This document shows, one piece after another, positions 1 to 11,190 of a DNA stretch of 64,000 nt. The DNA lies in assembly GCF_016894385.1 (NCBI RefSeq), contig NZ_CP069811.1, positions 162,501-226,500 of the forward strand, written 5' to 3'. Every line of letters begins with the position of its first letter. Positions within the stretch are counted from its first letter, which is position 1. The translations under genes and the position numbers were made by a program. This stretch comes from Cupriavidus oxalaticus. Its GTDB lineage: Bacteria; Pseudomonadota; Gammaproteobacteria; Burkholderiales; Burkholderiaceae. A model generated the notes under the pieces. The model saw only the letters and a program-made list of their open reading frames with translations, was not told the DNA's origin and did not search any database.

Positions 1-2826
<2,826 letters not shown>

Positions 2827-2941
2827 TCCTATAACCAGTGTGTTTCACCTGGTGAGTCGATCGCCTTGTGCCACGATACACACAACCAAGACTACATCCC
2901 TATTCGCGACGTTGACGCAAGCGCAACGCCGCAACCCCTCA

Positions 2942-3056
2942 TGCCTGGTGACCATAGCGAGTTGGAACCACCCCTTCCCATCCCGAACAGGTCCGTGAAA
3001 CAACTCCGCGCCGATGATAGTGCGGATTCCCGTGTGAAAGTAGGTCATCGCCAGGC
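2942..3056 (+). rRNA. rrf: 5S ribosomal RNA
   Basis: About 115 bases starting TGCCTGGTGACCATAGCGAG, with the conserved CCCATCCCGAACAGG segment and a closing CCAGGCT that pairs with the 5' end. It sits about 115 bases after the 23S gene, the usual rrs-rrl-rrf order, and is followed by a strong terminator. Confidence 0.96.
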
Positions 3057-3067
3057 TCTTATTGTGC

Positions 3068-3108
3068 AAAACCCCTCGACAGCGTGTGCTGCGAGGGGTT
3101 TTTGCTTT
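3068..3108 (+). terminator. Rho-independent terminator of the rRNA operon
   Basis: Perfect 10-bp stem (3069-3078 with 3092-3101, AAACCCCTCG / CGAGGGGTTT) followed by a T-rich run. It lies directly after the 5S gene. Confidence 0.9.
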
Positions 3109-3161
3109 TTGCGGCTTCGACTACATCAGCGGTTTATCGGCTCGCTTAGACCTTTCATTTC

Positions 3162-3431
3162 ATGTCAGACGACTGCGCCTGGTATCTCTACCTGCTCGAA
3201 TGCACCGGTGACTCGATCTATACCGGGATCACCACTGACGTCGACCGGCGCTTTGCGGAGCATCTGTCGGGAAAGGGGGCCAAATATACGCGTTCGCGCA
3301 AGCCTATCCGAGTCATGGTGCGGCTGCGCTTTGAAACCAAATCGGAGGCGTTGAAGGCGGAAATCGAGATCAAGCGCATGAGTGCGGCGCAGAAACGCGC
3401 GTTCTGTGCGCAGCACGAAGACCCAAAGTAA
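3162..3431 (+). CDS. GIY-YIG nuclease family protein (YhbQ/UPF0213 type)
   Basis: 89 residues, the usual size of stand-alone single-domain GIY-YIG proteins. The two motif strands are visible as WYLYLLEC (residues 7-14) and IYTGIT (19-24), followed by the conserved arginine region (DVDRRFAEH) and GKGAKYTR. Stand-alone members of this group are presumed DNA endonucleases or DNA-binding proteins; their exact role is not settled. The gene is monocistronic, between the rRNA terminator and a bidirectional terminator, and faces ohr. Confidence 0.88.
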   Translation: MSDDCAWYLYLLECTGDSIYTGITTDVDRRFAEHLSGKGAKYTRSRKPIRVMVRLRFETKSEALKAEIEIKRMSAAQKRAFCAQHEDPK

Positions 3432-3468
3432 AAACGGCCAGGACCGCAAGGCGATCCTGGCCGTTTTG
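3431..3468. terminator. Bidirectional terminator between convergent genes
   Basis: 13-bp perfect inverted repeat (3431-3443 with 3455-3467, core AAAACGGCCAGGA). The A-run on one side and the T-run on the other let it serve both the GIY-YIG gene (+) and ohr (-). Confidence 0.88.
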
Positions 3469-3483
3469 TTTGGGGCGCGGAAA

Positions 3484-3906
3484 TCAGACGATCGTCAGCG
3501 TCACGTCGATATTGCCGCGGGTGGCATTCGAATACGGGCAAACCTGGTGAGCCTGCTCCACCAGTTTCTCCGCCGCCTCGCGCTCGAACCCCGGCAGCGA
3601 AATCTTCAGCTCGACCTGGATGCCGAAACCTTGCGGAATCGGCCCGATGCCGACGGCGCCTTCGATCGATGCCTCTGCCGGCACATTGATCTTTTGCTGG
3701 CCGGCCACGTACCGGATTGCGCCCAGGAAGCAGGCCGAATAGCCCGCGGCGAACAGTTGCTCCGGGTTCAGGCCGTTGCCGGCACCACCCATCTCCTTGG
3801 GCACTGCCAGCTTGACGTCCAGTTGGCTATCGGAGGTGGTGGCCCGGCCATCGCGGCCGCCGGTTGCTTTGGCATGGGCGGTATAAACGACTTTTTCGAG
3901 TTTCAT
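3484..3906 (-). CDS. ohr: Organic hydroperoxide resistance protein (OsmC/Ohr family)
   Basis: 140 residues, normal Ohr length. The two redox cysteines are in place: C59 in AAGYSACF and C123 in [12 protein letters not shown], the latter being the Ohr-type rather than OsmC-type context. Ohr is a cytoplasmic thiol peroxidase that reduces organic and lipid hydroperoxides to alcohols, usually recycled by lipoylated dehydrogenase subunits. It lies 34 bp downstream of ohrR on the same strand, so the two probably form an operon derepressed by peroxide. Confidence 0.95.
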   Translation of the reverse strand: MKLEKVVYTAHAKATGGRDGRATTSDSQLDVKLAVPKEMGGAGNGLNPEQLFAAGYSACFLGAIRYVAGQQKINVPAEASIEGAVGIGPIPQGFGIQVELKISLPGFEREAAEKLVEQAHQVCPYSNATRGNIDVTLTIV

Positions 3907-3940
3907 CTAAGGCTCCGGTTTGGTTGCCCGCAGGGGCGTA

Positions 3941-4429
3941 TCAAGACTTGCCGCCGTGCGGCAGTGGGAAATCGGTACGCGCTGCTTCCAGCGCGGACCG
4001 CAATGCATGCAGGCGCTGCGTCAGGGCCTGGATTTCTTCGACCGGGCACTGCGTGGCGCACAGCATCTGTTCAGGAATGCGTTCGGCTGCGTTGCGCAGC
4101 GCCCGCCCGGCGTCAGTCACGCGCACCAGCACCCGGCGCTCGTCGCCGGTGTCGCGGTTGCGGGTAACCAGGCCGGTGGCTTCCAGCCGCTTCAACAACG
4201 GTGTCAGCGTGCCGGAATCCAGCGCCAGGCGCGCCCCTAGTTCCGACACCGTCAGCGTTTCGGTTTCCCACAACACAAGCATTACCAGATATTGCGGGTA
4301 AGTAAGTCCAAGCTCACTAAGCATCGGCTTGTACAGCTTGGTCATCGCCAGCGAGGTCGAATACAGAGCAAAGCATAGTTGCCGATCGAGCAGCAGCCAA
4401 TTCGGTTTGGGGTCGTTGTCGCGTTCCAT
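3941..4429 (-). CDS. ohrR: OhrR, MarR-family peroxide-sensing repressor
   Basis: 162 residues with a MarR winged helix (about residues 45-110; LTVSELGARLALDSGTLTPL is the recognition region). The N-terminal reactive cysteine of the OhrR family is C19 in RQLCFALYSTS; its oxidation by organic hydroperoxides releases the repressor from DNA. C-terminal cysteines that could form the second redox partner are present near CATQCP. It is the first gene of the ohrR-ohr unit and carries a near-palindromic site just upstream, so it is probably autoregulated. Confidence 0.93.
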   Translation of the reverse strand: MERDNDPKPNWLLLDRQLCFALYSTSLAMTKLYKPMLSELGLTYPQYLVMLVLWETETLTVSELGARLALDSGTLTPLLKRLEATGLVTRNRDTGDERRVLVRVTDAGRALRNAAERIPEQMLCATQCPVEEIQALTQRLHALRSALEAARTDFPLPHGGKS

Positions 4430-4452
4430 GCCAATATATTAGACGCAATTAG

Positions 4453-4464
4453 ATTGTGCGCAAT
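4453..4464. promoter_or_regulatory. Probable OhrR operator
   Basis: Near-palindrome ATTGTGCGCAAT, 24 bp upstream of the ohrR start in an AT-rich stretch that also holds a second half-like CGCAATTAGA. OhrR operators in proteobacteria are AT-flanked ATTG..CAAT-type palindromes. The role is inferred from position and sequence. Confidence 0.55.
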
Positions 4465-4596
4465 ATAAATTTGACGCCGCGACAAAAGAGGTGATTGCGG
4501 CACTCGTAACCTTAATTCTGTTTTAAGTCTCGGTGGCTAGCATGATCCCGTCGCGTCGCAAAGTGCCGACGCCAGATTCTACGAAAGGACCCCGAC

Positions 4597-6066
4597 ATGA
4601 TTCGCCAGACCATTGCTCGCACGGCCATTGGGATCGCGGCCCTCGCCGCCCTGGGCGGCGGGTATGCCTATCTGCAGAAGGAAGTCGTCACGCCCGGATA
4701 CGCCGCCTCCACGCCGGCGCCTGTCGCGGCCGCGCAGCCGGCCGCCGCCGTGGCCACGCCGGCGGACTTCTCCGGCATCGTTGCGCAATATGGACCCGCC
4801 GTGGTCAATATCAGCGTGACCGCGCGCGCCCAACGCACCGCGGCGCAGATGCCGCCGGGGATCGATCCGGACGATCCGCTGTTCCAGTTCTTCAAGCGTT
4901 TCGGCCCTCAGTTCCAGGGCCCGCAAGGTGGCCAACAACAACTGGTACGCGGCCTGGGCTCGGGCTTTATCGTCAGTCCCGACGGTCTGATCCTGACCAA
5001 TGCGCACGTCGTCGACGGGGCGCAGGAGGTGACCGTCAAGCTGACTGACCGGCGCGAGTTCAAGGCCAAGGTGCTGGGCACCGATCCGCAGACCGATGTG
5101 GCAGTGATCCGCATCGATGCCAGGGACCTGCCGACGGTTCGCCTGGGCGATCCCTCGCAGGTGCGCGTCGGCGAGCCCGTGCTGGCCATCGGTTCGCCGT
5201 ACGGCTTCGAGAACACCGTGACTGCCGGCATCGTCAGCGCCAAGTCGCGCTCGCTGCCTGACGACACCTACGTGCCGTTCATCCAGACGGACGTGGCCGT
5301 CAACCCGGGCAACTCGGGCGGCCCGCTGTTCAACCAGCGTGGCGAGGTGATCGGCATCAACGCGCAGATCTACAGCCAGACCGGCGGCTACCAGGGGTTG
5401 TCGTTCGCGATTCCGATCGACGTGGCCACCAAGGTCCAGCAGCAGCTGGTGGCGACCGGCAAGGTCACGCGCGGCCGCCTCGGCATCAGCGTGCAGGAAG
5501 TCAACCAGGCGCTGGCGCAATCGTTCGGATTGCCCAAGCCGACCGGGGCGCTGGTCAACTCGGTCGAGCCGGACAGTCCCGCCGCGCGTGCGGGCCTGAA
5601 GCCGGGCGACGTGATCGTGCAGCTGGATAACGACGTGATCGACCATTCGGGCGACCTGCCCGAGCATGTGGCCGACCTCAAGCCCGGCACGCAAAGCTCG
5701 CTGAAGATCATCCGCAAGGGCGAGCCGATGAGCTTGTCGGTGAAGATCGGCACGGCCAGGGACCAGGCGGTGGCGCAGAAGGGCGGCGCCAACGAGGCCA
5801 GCGGCCGGCTCGGGCTGGCGGTGCGTCCGCTGTCGCCGGGGGAAAGGCGCGCCAGCGGCATCGAAGGCGGGCTGGTGGTCGAAGACGTGAGCGGACCCGC
5901 GGCGCGGGTGGGCATCCAGCCGGGCGACGTGATCCTGTCGCTCAACGGCACGCCGATCACTTCGGCCGAGCAACTGAAATCGCTGGTGGCAAAGTCCGGC
6001 AAGCAGGTGGCACTGCTGGTGCAACGCGACGATGCCCGCATCTTTATTCCGCTCGATATCGGTTAA
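4597..6066 (+). CDS. Periplasmic serine protease, DegP/HtrA (Do) family
   Basis: 489 residues. An N-terminal signal/anchor (residues 6-27) precedes a trypsin-like domain with the triad H137 (LTNAHVV), D167 (QTDVAVI) and S240 (NPGNSGGPLF), then two PDZ domains (about 285-375 and 400-485). Two PDZ domains place it with DegP/DegQ/MucD rather than DegS. It degrades or refolds misfolded envelope proteins. The ATG follows a GAAAGGA ribosome site. It is divergent from ohrR and monocistronic, with a hairpin 60 bp after the stop. Confidence 0.93.
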   Translation: MIRQTIARTAIGIAALAALGGGYAYLQKEVVTPGYAASTPAPVAAAQPAAAVATPADFSGIVAQYGPAVVNISVTARAQRTAAQMPPGIDPDDPLFQFFKRFGPQFQGPQGGQQQLVRGLGSGFIVSPDGLILTNAHVVDGAQEVTVKLTDRREFKAKVLGTDPQTDVAVIRIDARDLPTVRLGDPSQVRVGEPVLAIGSPYGFENTVTAGIVSAKSRSLPDDTYVPFIQTDVAVNPGNSGGPLFNQRGEVIGINAQIYSQTGGYQGLSFAIPIDVATKVQQQLVATGKVTRGRLGISVQEVNQALAQSFGLPKPTGALVNSVEPDSPAARAGLKPGDVIVQLDNDVIDHSGDLPEHVADLKPGTQSSLKIIRKGEPMSLSVKIGTARDQAVAQKGGANEASGRLGLAVRPLSPGERRASGIEGGLVVEDVSGPAARVGIQPGDVILSLNGTPITSAEQLKSLVAKSGKQVALLVQRDDARIFIPLDIG

Positions 6067-6122
6067 TGCCGATCGTGCGGCGCTGTCCGCCAATCGTTAA
6101 CAGACAAGGCTTTGCGGTTTAC

Positions 6123-6155
6123 GCGGGCCGTATACCAGACCGGTATACGGCCCGC
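6123..6155. terminator. Perfect 14-bp hairpin after the htrA-type gene
   Basis: Arms 6123-6136 and 6142-6155 (GCGGGCCGTATACC and its complement) with a 5-base loop. There is no T-run, so it is either a weak terminator or mRNA-stabilising hairpin, or a dyad operator. Confidence 0.5.
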
Positions 6156-6300
6156 TAAGCCTTATGGGAAGCGGCATTCCGCACAACCAACTACTTACAG
6201 AAGGCGCGCCAACAGGTATTATCTCGACTGCGATGCACGAAGCATGCGGCGGTAGCCTCCCGCCGGTCCTGGTTCTGCTGAATCGACAAAAAGGAAGTCT

Positions 6301-6633
6301 ATGCAGTTGGATTTCACCCGCGCCACAACGCCGGGTACCGATAGAGCGCGGCGACTGACGTCAACGACGTCGGCGGCCGGCTCCGCGCCGAAGCCCCGGC
6401 GGCGCAAAAAAGTAGTCGCCCCGCATTGGGAGCGCGGCTACCGCTCGCATTTCTACCGCAATGAACGCGGCGACAAGCTTGGCGAAGTGCGCCTGTCCGA
6501 GCGTGGCGAAGTTCCCGTGGTCTACCACTGGGCCGCCGGCAATTACTCTGGCGCAGAAGGGTCGCTGGCCCACGCACGCGCGCGCGTCGAAGAAACCATC
6601 GGTTTCGGCATGCGCCAGCTGTCGCTGTTCTGA
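6301..6633 (+). CDS. Conserved-looking hypothetical protein, 110 aa
   Basis: I do not recognise a family. The 110 residues have a basic, low-complexity N-terminus (KPRRRKK near 31-37) and a more ordered part from about residue 40 (PHWERGYRSHFYRN...GEVRLSE) to the C-terminus. No signal peptide or membrane segment is seen. The start follows AAAGGAAGTCT, a good ribosome site, and codon use matches neighbouring genes. It stands alone between htrA and the tgpA operon. Confidence 0.7.
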   Translation: MQLDFTRATTPGTDRARRLTSTTSAAGSAPKPRRRKKVVAPHWERGYRSHFYRNERGDKLGEVRLSERGEVPVVYHWAAGNYSGAEGSLAHARARVEETIGFGMRQLSLF

Positions 6634-6940
6634 GCAGGTATTTCGCCGGTGCCGCGTCTGCCGGCACTGCGACCCGTCCGCGCCATCATCCGCTTGCGCG
6701 GCGCCCCCGCACCTCCCCGATTCTTCGCACTGCAGTCAATCCAGCGTTCCGCCACTGATGGCGAGCGAATACGCGCGTTTCAGGCCAGACGCCGCTGCGC
6801 CAGCATGAACGCCGCCGCGCCAGGCGCGAGCACCGCCATCAACCGGTAGATATCCTCGCAGGCAATCGGCCTGGCCTGTTGCTCGACCATCGCGGCGAGT
6901 TGCGCCAGCGCGCCTTGACGCGAGCACAAACATGATGTTC
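6634..6940. other. Gene-poor stretch holding a transporter remnant
   Basis: No intact gene is seen. The right half (6780-6920, minus strand) encodes a short peptide resembling a transporter C-terminus (separate entry). The left half shows nothing recognisable. Confidence 0.6.
6780..6920 (-). pseudogene. C-terminal remnant of a DHA2/EmrB-type MFS transporter
   Basis: Reading the minus strand to the stop at 6780 gives ALAQLAAMVEQQARPIACED followed by IYRLMAVLAPGAAAFMLAQR. This matches the pattern of the last part of DHA2-family drug transporters (LA..V..QA..IAY.D.(F/Y)RLM..LA then a final hydrophobic helix). The rest of the gene is absent: upstream is the end of the transglutaminase gene in another frame. 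I infer a leftover of a deleted transporter gene; it could also be chance, since it is only about 45 residues. Confidence 0.4.
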
Positions 6941-8929
6941 TCAAACAGCAGGATCTTTGCCGCGCAGTACGCGGGCGATGTCCCGCGTGCCCGCTCGCAT
7001 GCGCTCCGCCGCCTGGCGCGCGTGCGTCGGATCGCCCTTGCCATAACGCTGCCCGATGTAGGCCGCGGCAACTGCCGTGATGGACGCGGCAGCCTGCGGG
7101 AGTCGGGCGCTGGCGCGTGCGGCGAAGTCTTGCGGGCCTTCGGCGGGTGCGCGCACGCAGCCGTGCCGGGCCAGCAGCTCGCAAAAGCGGTCGTAGGCGG
7201 CGTCAAGCGGATCGGCCTGCTCGCGGCGTCGCCACAGCGGCACCAGCGCGAGCAGGCACAGCACGCCGAGCGCGCCGGCCAGCAGCTGCCCGGCACTGGC
7301 CCCGGTGCCGAGGGTGGCCAGCAGGCGCGCCTGTTGCGCGTGGTCATACTGCAGGACCCAGCGCTGCCAGCGGTAGACCATGCCTTCGTAGGTCCAGCGG
7401 ATGTCCTGCAGCCAGCCCGGCTGGTGGGTCGGGCGCCATGCCGCGGCCTCGGCGCCAAGCGCGGCGTCCAGGCCTTGCTCGATCCGGCTGGGCGCAACTG
7501 CGCTGGTGGGATCCACGCGCACCCAGCCGCGGCCTTCCAGCCAGACTTCGGCCCAGGCGTGGGCGTCGGACTGGCGCACCATGTAGTGGCCGCCGATGGG
7601 GTTGTATTCGCCGCCCTGGTAGCCGGTCACGACCCGTGCAGGCACGCCGGCGGCGCGCATGAGGAAGACGAAGCTGCTGGCGTAGTGTTCGCAGAAGCCG
7701 CGCCTGGTGTCGAACACAAAACTGTCGACCTGCTCCGCGCCGAGCGGTGGCGGGCTGAGGGTGTAGGCAAACGGGGCGGCGGCGAACAGGCGCAGTGCCG
7801 CCTGTACGCGTGCGGCGGGATCGGCGTGCTGTGCAGCCCATGTGGACGCCAGCACGCGGGCGCGCGGATTGCCGGCGGGCAGGCTCAGCGCCAGCCGGTG
7901 CGTGGCGGCATCCAGCGCCTCCGGTGCCGGGGCGAGCGTCGAGCGCGCCTGGTAGCGGATGCGCTGGTCCACTGGCCGGCGCGACATGAACTCGCCATCT
8001 GGCGTGACGGCGGCTTCGGCGGACGGCGACAAGGCCTGTCCGCGGTCCAACACCAGCAGCCAGTGCTGCGAGCTGGGCTCCAGCGTGATGTTGTAATCGA
8101 TGCCGTGCCTGTCCGAGACAACAGCCGGCGCAGGCGCCAGTGCCTGCAGGCGCTGGCGTGCGGGACGCCAGGTGGTGCCGTCGTACTCCCATAGCACCAG
8201 CGCGCGCCAGTACAAGGCCGAGGCAGGCAGCGGCGGGCCGGCGACCTCGGCGCGCAGCGCCAGCGCCGGCGAGCGGATCAGCTGGCCGACGCTGCCGGGC
8301 CGCATCGTATCGCTGAGTCCGGTGGTGCCGGTGGGCGCGGATTGCGGCAGCTGCCACAGCGGATGCTCCAGCCGCGGGAACAGCACGAACATGGCCACCG
8401 CCCATGGCAGGCCGAGCAGCGCCATGCGGCCCAGCATCGGCCAGATCGCCAGCCGGCTGCGCGCCTCCGGGTGGTGCAGCAGCAGCCAGTTGCGCAACAC
8501 CCAGGCGCCGATTGCCAGGCTGTACAGCGCCAGCCAGAAGGGCTGGTCCGACAGGTACAGCGTCAGCAGCAGGTAAAAGGACAGTTGCGTGACCAGCGTG
8601 GCATCGGCCAGCGCGCGGCACTCCAGCAGCTTGAGGATGACGAACGCACCCAGCAGCGCCACCGCCAGCTCGCGCCCGACACCGCCGCCGGCCTGCCACG
8701 CCAGCGCGCTGGCCACCAGCAACACCAGCAGCGCGGTCGTGCCGAGCATCCAGCGCGACGGCAGCGGCGCGCGCCGCCGCCACAACAGCCAGCGCCAGCC
8801 AAGCAGCAGCAACAGCAACAGGCTGACCGACACCGGCAGCGTGCGCGCCTGTGGCGCCAGCACCAGCGCCAGCTGGCCGAGCAGCATGCCATGGTCCTCA
8901 TGCCGCAGCGGCCGGGCCACGGCGTTCAT
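6941..8929 (-). CDS. TgpA-like membrane transglutaminase (DUF3488 + transglutaminase core)
   Basis: About 662 residues. Several N-terminal membrane helices (roughly residues 15-200) precede a large periplasmic transglutaminase-like domain with the catalytic trio visible as RRGFCEHYASSF (Cys), SDAHAWAEVWL (His) and WVRVDPTSA (Asp). A further helix and a cytoplasmic tail follow. The ATG at 8929 overlaps the TGA of the DUF58 gene (ATGA), which fixes the start and implies translational coupling. It belongs to the common MoxR-DUF58-TgpA module; Pseudomonas TgpA is important for growth, but the substrate is unknown. Confidence 0.88.
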   Translation of the reverse strand: MNAVARPLRHEDHGMLLGQLALVLAPQARTLPVSVSLLLLLLLGWRWLLWRRRAPLPSRWMLGTTALLVLLVASALAWQAGGGVGRELAVALLGAFVILKLLECRALADATLVTQLSFYLLLTLYLSDQPFWLALYSLAIGAWVLRNWLLLHHPEARSRLAIWPMLGRMALLGLPWAVAMFVLFPRLEHPLWQLPQSAPTGTTGLSDTMRPGSVGQLIRSPALALRAEVAGPPLPASALYWRALVLWEYDGTTWRPARQRLQALAPAPAVVSDRHGIDYNITLEPSSQHWLLVLDRGQALSPSAEAAVTPDGEFMSRRPVDQRIRYQARSTLAPAPEALDAATHRLALSLPAGNPRARVLASTWAAQHADPAARVQAALRLFAAAPFAYTLSPPPLGAEQVDSFVFDTRRGFCEHYASSFVFLMRAAGVPARVVTGYQGGEYNPIGGHYMVRQSDAHAWAEVWLEGRGWVRVDPTSAVAPSRIEQGLDAALGAEAAAWRPTHQPGWLQDIRWTYEGMVYRWQRWVLQYDHAQQARLLATLGTGASAGQLLAGALGVLCLLALVPLWRRREQADPLDAAYDRFCELLARHGCVRAPAEGPQDFAARASARLPQAAASITAVAAAYIGQRYGKGDPTHARQAAERMRAGTRDIARVLRGKDPAV

Positions 8930-9993
8930 GGGCGGGCTCCGGGCCGCGCCGGATGCTGCGGCCACAGCGCCAGCGCTTCCAGGCAGGCGCGCCGATGGCT
9001 CGCGCCACATGCGGGCGGCAGTTCAAGACCGGGCAGGCGCAGGCCGATTTCCGCGTCGTCCGGCGCGGCCAGCAGCCAGGCGCACAGCCGCGATAGCCGC
9101 GCTTCGGCGTCCATGCCCGCGGGCATCGCCTGCCAGTCGAGCCAGCGCGCCGGGCGCTGCGGCGGATCGCCGCTGCGGCTGAGCCAGCGGCCGGTGCGCG
9201 CGCTGTGCTTCCATGCGATCCGGTGCAGCGGGTCGCCGCTGCGGTAGCGCCGCAGCTGGTCGATGCCGTCGTCGCCCGGCACGCCGGCCGCGGCATGCCC
9301 GGCGTCGTCCGCGCCTGGGCGATGCGCGGCGGGCGGGGGCGGTGCATCGGCTTCGGGCGCCGGATAGACCAGCGTCGACAGCGGCAGGTCCGCATGGCTC
9401 CAGACGCGGAACAGCCCGAACGGGAAGCGGCTGCTGAGCACCACGCGCGGCAGCGCCAGCCGTCCGCGCCGCTGCGCCGGCACGTGCAGGGCAAGCGTGC
9501 CGCTGGCGTGGCCGTCGAGCGTCAGCGTGGCGGGCAACACGTCGGGCAGCGCCGGCACGCGCGCCTCGATGCCGATGCGCGCGCCGGCGTCGGCGTTGTC
9601 GACGCGCAGCGCAAACACCGCGAGCTGGCCGGCATGCACCGGCGCCACCGTGCCCGCGCTTACCGCCAGTTCGAGCAGGTTGCGGTACGCCAGCCACATG
9701 CACGACATGCCGATGCCGGCCAGCAGGAAGGTCAGCGCGAAGCCCAGGCTGATGTTGTAGTTGAGCGAAGTCAGCAGCATCGCGCCGAGCAGCACGGCAA
9801 AGCCGATGCCGCCCCGCGCGGGAAGGATATAGAGATGGCGCCGGTCCAGCCGTACGGTGCCGCCGGACGGCCGGCGCGCGGCAAGGCGCTGGCGCAAGAG
9901 CCTGGCGGACGCGAACAGCCCCGGCCTGGACAAGCGATGGTGTGCGGTGGCGGCCCGGTTGTTCTGCGACGCCGCCGGCGGATCGCTCGCCAT
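8926..9993 (-). CDS. DUF58 domain-containing membrane protein
   Basis: 355 residues. Two N-terminal transmembrane helices (about 58-100, IGFAVLLGAMLLTSLNYNIS...) are followed by an Ig-like region and the DUF58 signature around D-QLRRYRSGDPLHRIAWKHSA. DUF58 proteins resemble a degenerate von Willebrand A domain and work with MoxR AAA+ ATPases. The stop overlaps the transglutaminase start by 4 bp, and the gene lies only 5 bp after moxR, so all three are co-transcribed. Confidence 0.88.
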   Translation of the reverse strand: MASDPPAASQNNRAATAHHRLSRPGLFASARLLRQRLAARRPSGGTVRLDRRHLYILPARGGIGFAVLLGAMLLTSLNYNISLGFALTFLLAGIGMSCMWLAYRNLLELAVSAGTVAPVHAGQLAVFALRVDNADAGARIGIEARVPALPDVLPATLTLDGHASGTLALHVPAQRRGRLALPRVVLSSRFPFGLFRVWSHADLPLSTLVYPAPEADAPPPPAAHRPGADDAGHAAAGVPGDDGIDQLRRYRSGDPLHRIAWKHSARTGRWLSRSGDPPQRPARWLDWQAMPAGMDAEARLSRLCAWLLAAPDDAEIGLRLPGLELPPACGASHRRACLEALALWPQHPARPGARP

Positions 9994-9998
9994 TGGCG

Positions 9999-10925
9999 TC
10001 AGGGGATGGCCACGCCGGCCAGCAGTGCCGCCAGCTCGCCGTCCACCGCCGCGGGCCCGACTCTGCCCGCCGGCAGCAGCCGGTGCGCGGCCACGGCGGC
10101 AAAGACCGCCTGTACATCTTCAGGCAGCACCAGCTCACGCTGCGCCAGCAGGGCCCAGGCGCGGGCGCAGGCCAGCAGCGACAGCCCCGCGCGCGGCGAC
10201 AGGCCCGCGGCAAAGCCGCCGTGCTGGCGCGTGGCCTGCACCAGCGCCAGCACATAGTCGACCAGCGCGGGGCTGGCGTACACCTGCGCGGCCGCCTGCT
10301 GCAGGGCCAGCACCTGCGCGGCATCCATCACCGGCGTGGCTGCGGCCGCGCTGGCGCCGCCGAGGTACAGCACGCGCTCGAAGGCGGGATCGGGATAGCC
10401 CAGCGACACGCGCATGGTGAAGCGGTCGAGTTGCGACTCGGGCAGCGCATGGGTGCCCAGCTGCTCCAGCGGATTCTGCGTGGCGATCACGAAAAACGGT
10501 GCGGGCAGCGCATGCGTGGTGCCGTCATGCGTCACCTGCCGCTCGGCCATGGCTTCGAGCAGCGCGCTCTGGGTCTTGGGCGGCGCCCGGTTGATCTCGT
10601 CGGCGAGCACTACCTGCGCGAACACCGGGCCGCGGTGGAAGCGGAATTCGCCCGCATCGCGCACGAACACCGAGACGCCGATCAGGTCCGCCGGCAGCAG
10701 GTCGCTGGTGAACTGGACGCGCTGGTATTGCAGCCCGAGCGTACGCGCCAGCGCATGCGCCAGCGTGGTCTTGCCCACGCCGGGCACGTCTTCCAGCAGC
10801 AGGTGGCCTCCCGCCAGCATGCAGGCCAGCGCCAGCCGCACTTGCTGCGGCTTGCCGAGAACGATGCGGCCCAGCTGGGCCTGGGCCTCGGCCAGCGAAG
10901 CGACGATGCGTGGGCGAGCAGTCAC
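9999..10925 (-). CDS. MoxR-family AAA+ ATPase
   Basis: 308 residues from the GTG at 10925, which has GAGG seven bases upstream; a TTG at 10973 would add 16 poorly conserved residues. Walker A is LEDVPGVGKTT (about 45-54) and Walker B with sensor is VVLADEINRAPPKTQ (about 105-119), followed by the arginine-finger region and C-terminal lid. MoxR ATPases act as chaperones that assemble or activate partner proteins, here presumably the DUF58 and transglutaminase products encoded directly downstream. Confidence 0.92.
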   Translation of the reverse strand: MTARPRIVASLAEAQAQLGRIVLGKPQQVRLALACMLAGGHLLLEDVPGVGKTTLAHALARTLGLQYQRVQFTSDLLPADLIGVSVFVRDAGEFRFHRGPVFAQVVLADEINRAPPKTQSALLEAMAERQVTHDGTTHALPAPFFVIATQNPLEQLGTHALPESQLDRFTMRVSLGYPDPAFERVLYLGGASAAAATPVMDAAQVLALQQAAAQVYASPALVDYVLALVQATRQHGGFAAGLSPRAGLSLLACARAWALLAQRELVLPEDVQAVFAAVAAHRLLPAGRVGPAAVDGELAALLAGVAIP

Positions 10926-11190
10926 GTTGGACCTCGGCGCAAAGGAGTTGGAAGGGAGCCGGACCGGCGGCAACGGATCGGCGGCAAGAACGGGGACGCA
11001 GTCCAGCGCATTGTAGCGGCGTGCGCGCCACGCGGCACCGTCTGTTTCCGAACGGAGACACCCCGGGGCCGGCGGCGGTGCACCGGAATGGCGCGGCGGC
11101 TGCGCCAGATTGCGCCGGTTCTGGCATCATGAGCCTGTCGGGCCACTGCCGGCCCACCCGTGTTGCTCTCTCCTTCCGCTGCCCGCTGCA

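Noticed and set aside
6932..8194. 420-codon plus-strand frame
   Set aside because: It is the antisense shadow of the transglutaminase gene; the GC-rich third-codon pattern supports the minus strand.
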